A stretch of DNA of 64,000 nucleotides. It comes from an uncultured Gammaproteobacteria bacterium (GTDB taxonomy: Bacteria > Pseudomonadota > Gammaproteobacteria > Arenicellales > Poriferihabitantaceae). The stretch spans positions 124,001-188,000 of the forward strand of contig CALKKV010000043.1 of assembly GCA_937992195.1 (NCBI GenBank), read 5' to 3'. The notes under the pieces were generated by a model. That model worked only from the letters and a program-made list of their open reading frames with translations, made no database searches and had not been told where the DNA came from. Shown in pieces: positions 59,359-64,000 of this stretch. Position 1 is the stretch's first letter, and every line of letters starts with the position of its first letter. The position numbers and the translations under genes are program-made.

Positions 59359-61719
59359 TTATTCGTAGTTGCCTCTCACCCGTTCTTTGGTCGGGTCGAA
59401 ATGAGGAAACGGAACTACTGTTGCAGGGATTCTTTTTTGCTGACCGTCTAGTTTGCCAACCTCAATACTGGTAGACGGCTCGCTAAATTCAATATTCATT
59501 TTACAAAGCGCAATGTTCTTGCCAAGAACAGGGGAAATCATCGCGCTGGTAATCTCACCTACTTGATATCGACCATTAAAAACACCATCGCCGTGAGCCG
59601 CCGGTTCTTGCCCGCTTAACTCTAATCCCACAAGTTTGCGTTGCGGGTTTTCTTTTCTCCTCTCCAGAGCAGAACGGCCAATAAAATCATCCTCTTTGGT
59701 TTTTAAAGGAACAGAAAATGGAATACCTGCTTCAAATGGATCTGTTTGTTCGCAGAACTCATAACCCGCAAAAATCAGCCCAGCCTCAATACGTAGCATA
59801 TCCAAGGCTTCTAATCCCAAAGGTTTGATCCCTTCTGCATCGCCAGCGGCGGCAATTAAACGCCATACCTCAGGCGCTTTGTTAGGATGACAGAAAACCT
59901 CATAACCTAACTCCCCGGTGTAGCCAGTTCGAGAAACCAGAATCGGAATTCCAGTATCATTTTCCATACGGGCAATCGAGAAACGAAACCAGTTTAGTTC
60001 ATCCACTGAAGCCTGATCGGGACGAGTCCAGATCACTTTCTTTAAAATATCTCGGCTTTTCGGGCCCTGAATTTGCAAATTAGCAAGTTGATCTGTGGCG
60101 TTTTTCACCCAGACTCGAAGGCCAAGTTTATTTGCCTGTTCTCTTAACCAGAGCCCAGAGCCATCACAACCACCTATCCAGCGAAAATTCTCCCTGCCCA
60201 ACCTGAAGATCGTGCCATCGTCGATCATCCCCCCTGACTCATTGCACATCGCAGTATAAACGACCTGGCCAACAGATAACTTCTTCATATCCCTTGGCAC
60301 GCATGTCTGCATTAGTCGTTCAGCATCAGGGCCAACAACTTCGTATTTGCGTAGTGCAGTAAGGTCAATCATCACTGCCGCTTGACGACAGGCCCAATAC
60401 TCATCGATAGCGCCTTGATTGGTATAACAATTCGCTAACCAGTAGCCGTTATATTCCACAAAATTTCTGGTTAGTTTGGAAGTTTCAGGGTGAAAGGCGG
60501 TTTCCTGGGTCATAACAGGTTCTGCGTCGGTAGTTTTTCGGAAAGCGATAGCGCGTTTAAACAATTCTTTTTCATCATAGACGCGCACATGAATATCGGT
60601 TGGCGTCCATCCATTCGCGCAACTTACATCATCAGGACAGGCAGAAGAGATACAAACAAGGTCTCTCGCAGCCTGCATCAGAATATAGTCGCCCGGCCTT
60701 GACCAAGGCTCATCGGAATAAAGCTGATAATCGTCGTCAAAAAAAGTATTAAAAAACAGATTCATCGCCATCCAACCTCCCCGAGGGGCGATTGGATAAT
60801 CTTTAACGGCAAGATTAAAGTTATCAGAGCAATTAACGTGGCCAGGATAGCCGACGTCATCATAGTACTTACTGGTACACGCAAGGCCGAAACTATCGTG
60901 ACGTCCGCAGGTGTCCTGGACAACCTCTACAACCGGAGTTAGATCCACATCGTAGAACTTTGCATGCATCCCGGGGCCGGGATAAGCGGAAGCCATCAAA
61001 GTTCTGGTCACTGTAGCATCGAGACAACGCTCTATACCGATATCGAGCTTAGCGGTATCAAAACACTGAAAATCAGAACACTGTCGGCCGTCGACATCAA
61101 TGATTTGGAGATACTGTCCTGATTTAACTTCATAGCTGCTGGCAGTCGCAGCGTCGATGGTAAATTCATCCACCGGATCGGCCAGTGGATCAGGCAAAGG
61201 ATGGCTGACCAAAGTTTGTGGTGATCTGCGGGTTACCCATGCGATTAGATCAGTAGGCGGATTTTGCTGATCTACAGACATCGGTTCACCAGGTGCACCG
61301 ATCATCACCACAACATCTTGCTCCGCCTGAAAGGAAATTGAATTTCCAGCGGGTGTTTCTCCTTCCAGAACCCGGGCCGTCGCCGCGGAAGCCAGATCAA
61401 TATCGAAGCCGGAGAGCTTCTTGCGAATTTTAAAGGAGCCGGCGGTCTCAACATTCAGCATTTCCGCCAAACGTTCCCCCTTGGCATTGGTAGGTAGTCC
61501 AAGGTGCGCGGTAGAAATCTCTCCGCTTGAGTTAAATGCAACCACATCTGCTGACTGCAAACCTTCCGGATCAACCAGTTCCAAAGAGTCTCCTTGCAAC
61601 ATTGGTATTACCGCCATTGCACATGCACGAACGACATAACGTTCGTGCCCTGGCCAATGATCTCCTAACCCCGGATGGCGAAGGGTCATTGTGCTTTGGT
61701 GTTCGATATTTATATCCAT
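59359..61719 (-). CDS. tdm: Trimethylamine N-oxide demethylase (DUF1989 + GcvT)
   Basis: 786 residues. The N-terminal DUF1989-type domain (about 1-400) is rich in conserved cysteines and acids: RQCSDFQCFD near 212-221, DTCGRHDSFGLACTSKYYDD with Cys271 and Cys281, and Cys361 to 367 in SSACPDDVSCANG, likely the metal site. From about 405 follows a GcvT fold (EYNGYWLANCYTNQGAIDEYWACRQAAVMIDLTALRKYEV...), the tetrahydrofolate end. That domain order is the known Tdm architecture. It splits TMAO to dimethylamine and formaldehyde, which the GcvT part can take to methylene-THF. With tmm next door the call is strong. No dmm or gma genes are seen in the window. Confidence 0.93.
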   Translation of the reverse strand: MDINIEHQSTMTLRHPGLGDHWPGHERYVVRACAMAVIPMLQGDSLELVDPEGLQSADVVAFNSSGEISTAHLGLPTNAKGERLAEMLNVETAGSFKIRKKLSGFDIDLASAATARVLEGETPAGNSISFQAEQDVVVMIGAPGEPMSVDQQNPPTDLIAWVTRRSPQTLVSHPLPDPLADPVDEFTIDAATASSYEVKSGQYLQIIDVDGRQCSDFQCFDTAKLDIGIERCLDATVTRTLMASAYPGPGMHAKFYDVDLTPVVEVVQDTCGRHDSFGLACTSKYYDDVGYPGHVNCSDNFNLAVKDYPIAPRGGWMAMNLFFNTFFDDDYQLYSDEPWSRPGDYILMQAARDLVCISSACPDDVSCANGWTPTDIHVRVYDEKELFKRAIAFRKTTDAEPVMTQETAFHPETSKLTRNFVEYNGYWLANCYTNQGAIDEYWACRQAAVMIDLTALRKYEVVGPDAERLMQTCVPRDMKKLSVGQVVYTAMCNESGGMIDDGTIFRLGRENFRWIGGCDGSGLWLREQANKLGLRVWVKNATDQLANLQIQGPKSRDILKKVIWTRPDQASVDELNWFRFSIARMENDTGIPILVSRTGYTGELGYEVFCHPNKAPEVWRLIAAAGDAEGIKPLGLEALDMLRIEAGLIFAGYEFCEQTDPFEAGIPFSVPLKTKEDDFIGRSALERRKENPQRKLVGLELSGQEPAAHGDGVFNGRYQVGEITSAMISPVLGKNIALCKMNIEFSEPSTSIEVGKLDGQQKRIPATVVPFPHFDPTKERVRGNYE

Positions 61720-62137
61720 TGTTCCAATGAAGTTAAGCTAATGGTTCTCCTGAGATATTATTGCTGAGTGTGAGTGTATTGCAACAACACAAGAAAGCGA
61801 TTGATAAAAGATATTAGTATCAACCACTTATTCGGGTTTCTTAAAACTAGAATCTAGAAAAGATAATCCAGAACTTCATCAGAAATGGCTTGTGTAGCGC
61901 TGCAACTGAATCGACACGCCTCATGTCAAAAACGCCATATCAATAGAGAGCGGATCTGGGGAAATAGACAACTAACTGATCATGATAAGGCGCAAACCGT
62001 GTCTCATTGAGAAGTGTTTGTTCGCTCTTACCATTGTTCTTTACAACATTTGATAACAAGACCCGATTGGATGCTGTCGAAGCTATGCGCACCCAATTCC
62101 ATTGATGCGCACATTAAGATCAAGCCTAGTTAATTAT
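61720..62137. other. 418-bp gap upstream of tdm
   Basis: No gene is visible on either strand. Within it, TTGATA at 61801-61806 and TATCAA at 61818-61823 form an interrupted inverted repeat about 80 bp upstream of tdm, and CTAGAATCTAG-like text follows near 61850. It should hold the tdm promoter. No RNA gene is recognised. Confidence 0.5.
61801..61823. promoter_or_regulatory. Inverted repeat upstream of tdm
   Basis: TTGATA and TATCAA, separated by 11 bp, about 82 bp before the tdm start. The halves resemble FNR/Crp-family half sites (TTGAT), but the spacing is not theirs (4 or 6). Candidate operator only. Confidence 0.3.
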
Positions 62138-62947
62138 CTAACAATCTACTGCGAAAATGTCTGCTACACCATTGAGCTGAACCGTATTAGCAGGATCACC
62201 GCATATTTCGATAGTGGCGACGCCATTCACAATGCCGGTAATCTTTGCCTCTCCTCTGCTACTCGCAGCGGCGAAATTCAGTCGCACATCAGCAGACCCG
62301 TCAATTGTGACTGCAGCATGGGTAAGCTCACTGCCAATCAAATCAGCATTGCCCGCGCCATTTACTGCAAGAGTCAGCGTTTCTAACTTGTTGCCCCTGC
62401 CAGTCGTCATACCAGCGCCAATCAACTGAACATCCATTGCAGATTGATCGAACCCTGAAAACTGGACGGCATTAGAACCGTGCTGGTTTAGCTCTATCAG
62501 GTCAGGCATCACAACTTCCAATGAAATGGTAGCGTTTGTGTAGTGACCATTCTCCAATCGTGCAACCAACTGGTCGCCCTTCATATCTACTACAACTTTA
62601 TTAATTAGATTGCTATCTGCTACCACCTTCACCGACGAGGTTTCACCATACGTCACGATTGCATCCAAATCTGTCAAAGCGAGTGAAGTGAAGCCGCTTA
62701 AGCTGATTTCCTTTTTCTGAATATCACCATTGCCTGCAAACACATTTGAGGACTTGGTAACTTCTCCGTTGCACGTCGTGGTGCAATTGCCGTTTACGCA
62801 AACAGAAGAACAGCCTGACCCAACGTTTGACTGCACAATGGTTGTTTGCGCAAAAGCCCCTGGCACCACAAGGCTGGTGAATGCTGCAGCAAAAATTGCT
62901 TTGGCCTTCACCAACCTCGTCACGTCATTCCAGCGAAAACTGGTCAT
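62138..62947 (-). CDS. GIN-domain (DUF2807) exported protein
   Basis: 269 residues. A leader ends near PGAFAQ. A cysteine-rich stretch (GSGCSSVCVNGNCTTTCNG) follows, then a GIN-type beta-helix domain (about 80-269) with repeating text such as LDAIVTYGETSSVKVVADSNLINKVVVDMKGDQLVARLE and ADLIGSELTHAAVTIDGSADVRLNF. Such domains are thought to bind polysaccharide or other surfaces; function unassigned. It starts 4 bp after the OmpA gene, so it is the last gene of a three-gene operon. Confidence 0.85.
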   Translation of the reverse strand: MTSFRWNDVTRLVKAKAIFAAAFTSLVVPGAFAQTTIVQSNVGSGCSSVCVNGNCTTTCNGEVTKSSNVFAGNGDIQKKEISLSGFTSLALTDLDAIVTYGETSSVKVVADSNLINKVVVDMKGDQLVARLENGHYTNATISLEVVMPDLIELNQHGSNAVQFSGFDQSAMDVQLIGAGMTTGRGNKLETLTLAVNGAGNADLIGSELTHAAVTIDGSADVRLNFAAASSRGEAKITGIVNGVATIEICGDPANTVQLNGVADIFAVDC

Positions 62948-62951
62948 TGAT

Positions 62952-63602
62952 CTAGTTAGTCAATGTAGTGATAGAAACACGACGATTGACACCAGAAGTC
63001 GGGTTGCTTGGATCTAGCAGAGCAGTTTCTCCACGGCCAAGAATGTTCAATCGGCTTGGATCTACACCATAGTATTGATACAGAAAGTTTCCAACCGCAA
63101 GTGCACGCTGCTCCGACAAACTCATGTTATAGCTATCAGGTCCGGACGCATCGGTATGCCCTTCTAGCATAAAGCCAAATCCCGCCAGTTCCTGAGACTG
63201 CAACGCCTGTCCAAGAGGTGCAAGCTGAGCGATAGACTGATCGGTTAACTGCGCTGAGTTATAGCCAAAGTTAATCTCCATGGATATTGTCGGCGCCGGA
63301 GCAGGCTGTTCAACAGCGGCAACCTGTTGCACCGACTGAACCTGTTGGACAGGTTGTATTTGCTGCACTGGTTGCTCAACTACTTGTTGCGCTGCCGGTT
63401 GTGCCGCAGGCTGCTGCGTATTCACCGCAGTTTGCGCCGGCTGGTTAATCCGAATGCCTCGGGTTTTCACCTTGGGCTGCAAGCGATCTATGATCTCATT
63501 CGCACCAAGCACCTGTGATCCGACGTGGCTGGACTGGTCGGCCCATGTCATTGAGGTAGAAAGTACCCCGGCTATCATCATTGTTAACAGACTCTTTTTC
63601 AT
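62952..63602 (-). CDS. OmpA-family outer-membrane-associated protein
   Basis: 216 residues with a signal peptide ending near TWA-DQ. A Gln/Pro/Val-rich linker (about 54-103, repeats like QPVQQ and QVQSVQQV) leads to a C-terminal OmpA peptidoglycan-binding domain: INFGYNSAQLTDQSIAQLAPLGQAL, GHTDASGPDSYNMSLSEQRALAVGNFL, GRGETALLDPSNP and NRRVSI. There is no N-terminal beta-barrel, so it is soluble or linked to the wall only. Tightly placed between the secreted protein and the GIN protein (4 bp on each side). Confidence 0.9.
   Translation of the reverse strand: MKKSLLTMMIAGVLSTSMTWADQSSHVGSQVLGANEIIDRLQPKVKTRGIRINQPAQTAVNTQQPAAQPAAQQVVEQPVQQIQPVQQVQSVQQVAAVEQPAPAPTISMEINFGYNSAQLTDQSIAQLAPLGQALQSQELAGFGFMLEGHTDASGPDSYNMSLSEQRALAVGNFLYQYYGVDPSRLNILGRGETALLDPSNPTSGVNRRVSITTLTN
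63294..63443 (-). repeat. Low-complexity Q/P/V repeat in the OmpA-like gene
   Basis: The linker codes for degenerate QPAQ, QPVQQ and QVQ units, giving plus-strand runs of TGTTG/CTG. It is a flexible spacer between membrane export and the peptidoglycan domain. Confidence 0.7.
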
Positions 63603-63606
63603 TGGA

Positions 63607-63951
63607 TTATCCTCCTAAGTAAATACAAAAAGTTTCGCCATAATCAAAGGCATGAAGAGATTTTGAGCCTTTGCTCAAAAGCTTCCCTTTACTGCCATCT
63701 ACTGGCCTAAAATCATTCTCAAGGACGATTAAGTCCCCATGTTGCCAGCAGCGGAGCTGATTGGACTTGTTAAACGCGCTAGAGCCTTGTCTTTTAGTGA
63801 CCTGAAGCGGTTGCGCTTTAATTACTTTGTTCCAATCATCTGGCTTTGCCTGTTGGTTCGTCGTTACATCAGCAGATGCGACTCCGACGAACAAGATAGA
63901 CACTAAGCTAGCAGCGATTGCGCTGGTTTGAATATATCTCTCGATCTTCAT
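63607..63951 (-). CDS. Putative exported small protein
   Basis: 114 residues. MKIERYIQTSAIAASLVSILFVGVASA is a signal peptide, likely cut after ASA. The mature part has two cysteines (about 68 and 108) that could form a disulfide with DsbA help, and the text LQVTKRQGSSAFNKSNQLRCWQHGDLIVLENDF. Family not recognised. First gene of the operon with OmpA and GIN-domain genes; its upstream sequence continues to the window end. Confidence 0.6.
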   Translation of the reverse strand: MKIERYIQTSAIAASLVSILFVGVASADVTTNQQAKPDDWNKVIKAQPLQVTKRQGSSAFNKSNQLRCWQHGDLIVLENDFRPVDGSKGKLLSKGSKSLHAFDYGETFCIYLGG

Positions 63952-64000
63952 GCTACTGTACCTTTATCGTATATGTTGCTTCGCCATATCGACCTGCAGT

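Noticed and set aside
63294-63443. CTG/TTG-rich repeat considered as a slippage or phase-variation tract
   Set aside because: It codes a Q/P/V-rich linker in frame with mixed units; there is no long pure repeat that could shift the frame.
1-64000. tRNA, rRNA and riboswitch genes
   Set aside because: No cloverleaf-like pattern with a T-loop and acceptor pairing, no rRNA text and no recognised riboswitch core was found by eye. A covariance-model scan would be the decisive check.
1-64000. Mobile elements and recent horizontal transfer
   Set aside because: No transposase, integrase, phage gene, terminal inverted repeat or target duplication was seen, and base composition by eye is even across the window.

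Overview
The window looks like chromosome of a Gram-negative heterotroph, most likely a marine-type gammaproteobacterium. The evidence is a set of housekeeping genes typical of that class (thyA-folA, trmB, rph-rdgB, rpsU-yqeY, mltA, rnd, mpl, dsbA, fadI-fadJ), moderate GC, and genes for methylated amines that are common in sea-water bacteria. I see no insertion sequence, phage gene, CRISPR array, rRNA or convincing tRNA. About 60 protein genes are supported, tightly packed on both strands.

Layout: 0-5.6 kb holds a DUF924 protein, a J-domain membrane protein, a penicillin-binding transpeptidase without a clear start, thyA-folA-DUF6164 and a thiolase. 5.6-10 kb holds trmB and the fadI/fadJ beta-oxidation pair. 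10-14 kb holds a variant ureohydrolase, a lipoprotein, and a LysR regulator divergent from a Rieske oxygenase. 14-21 kb holds an AttEFGH-like ABC/lipocalin operon with DUF3429 and SDR genes, and a class II DAHP synthase. 21-26.5 kb holds a guanidino-compound neighbourhood: EamA exporter, arginine amidinotransferase, FkbM methyltransferase, agmatinase-like ureohydrolase and a GNAT. 26.7-40.8 kb is mostly housekeeping, including a phosphoglycerate mutase fused to a NUDIX hydrolase. 41-51.7 kb holds a GDPD, mmsA, a MetE-like methyltransferase, a complete PotABCD-type ABC transporter and a MocR regulator. 51.7-62 kb holds a dimethylglycine dehydrogenase-like flavoprotein, a double-CDGSH protein, a NUDIX protein, two tandem Crp/Fnr regulators, an HD hydrolase, and tmm plus tdm. 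The end holds an OmpA/GIN-domain envelope operon.

The main metabolic theme is catabolism of methylated nitrogen compounds. Tmm oxidises trimethylamine to its N-oxide. Tdm (DUF1989 + GcvT) demethylates the N-oxide to dimethylamine, and its folate domain can take the formaldehyde. The DMGDH-like enzyme does similar folate-coupled demethylation of N-methylglycines. A Rieske oxygenase with a Glu bridge, as in carnitine monooxygenase, could supply tertiary amines. The ABC transporter operon that also encodes a zinc methyltransferase could import a methyl donor. The links between these loci are inference; only the tdm-tmm pair is firm.

Features most worth a second look: the GpmI-NUDIX fusion; the permease with an extra membrane helix and three copies of an RTGTENFN motif; the amidinotransferase/ureohydrolase neighbourhood; the ureohydrolase with GGDD in place of GGDH; the tandem Crp/Fnr pair beside a perfect 20-nt palindrome; and a perfect 21-nt palindrome between tdm and tmm.
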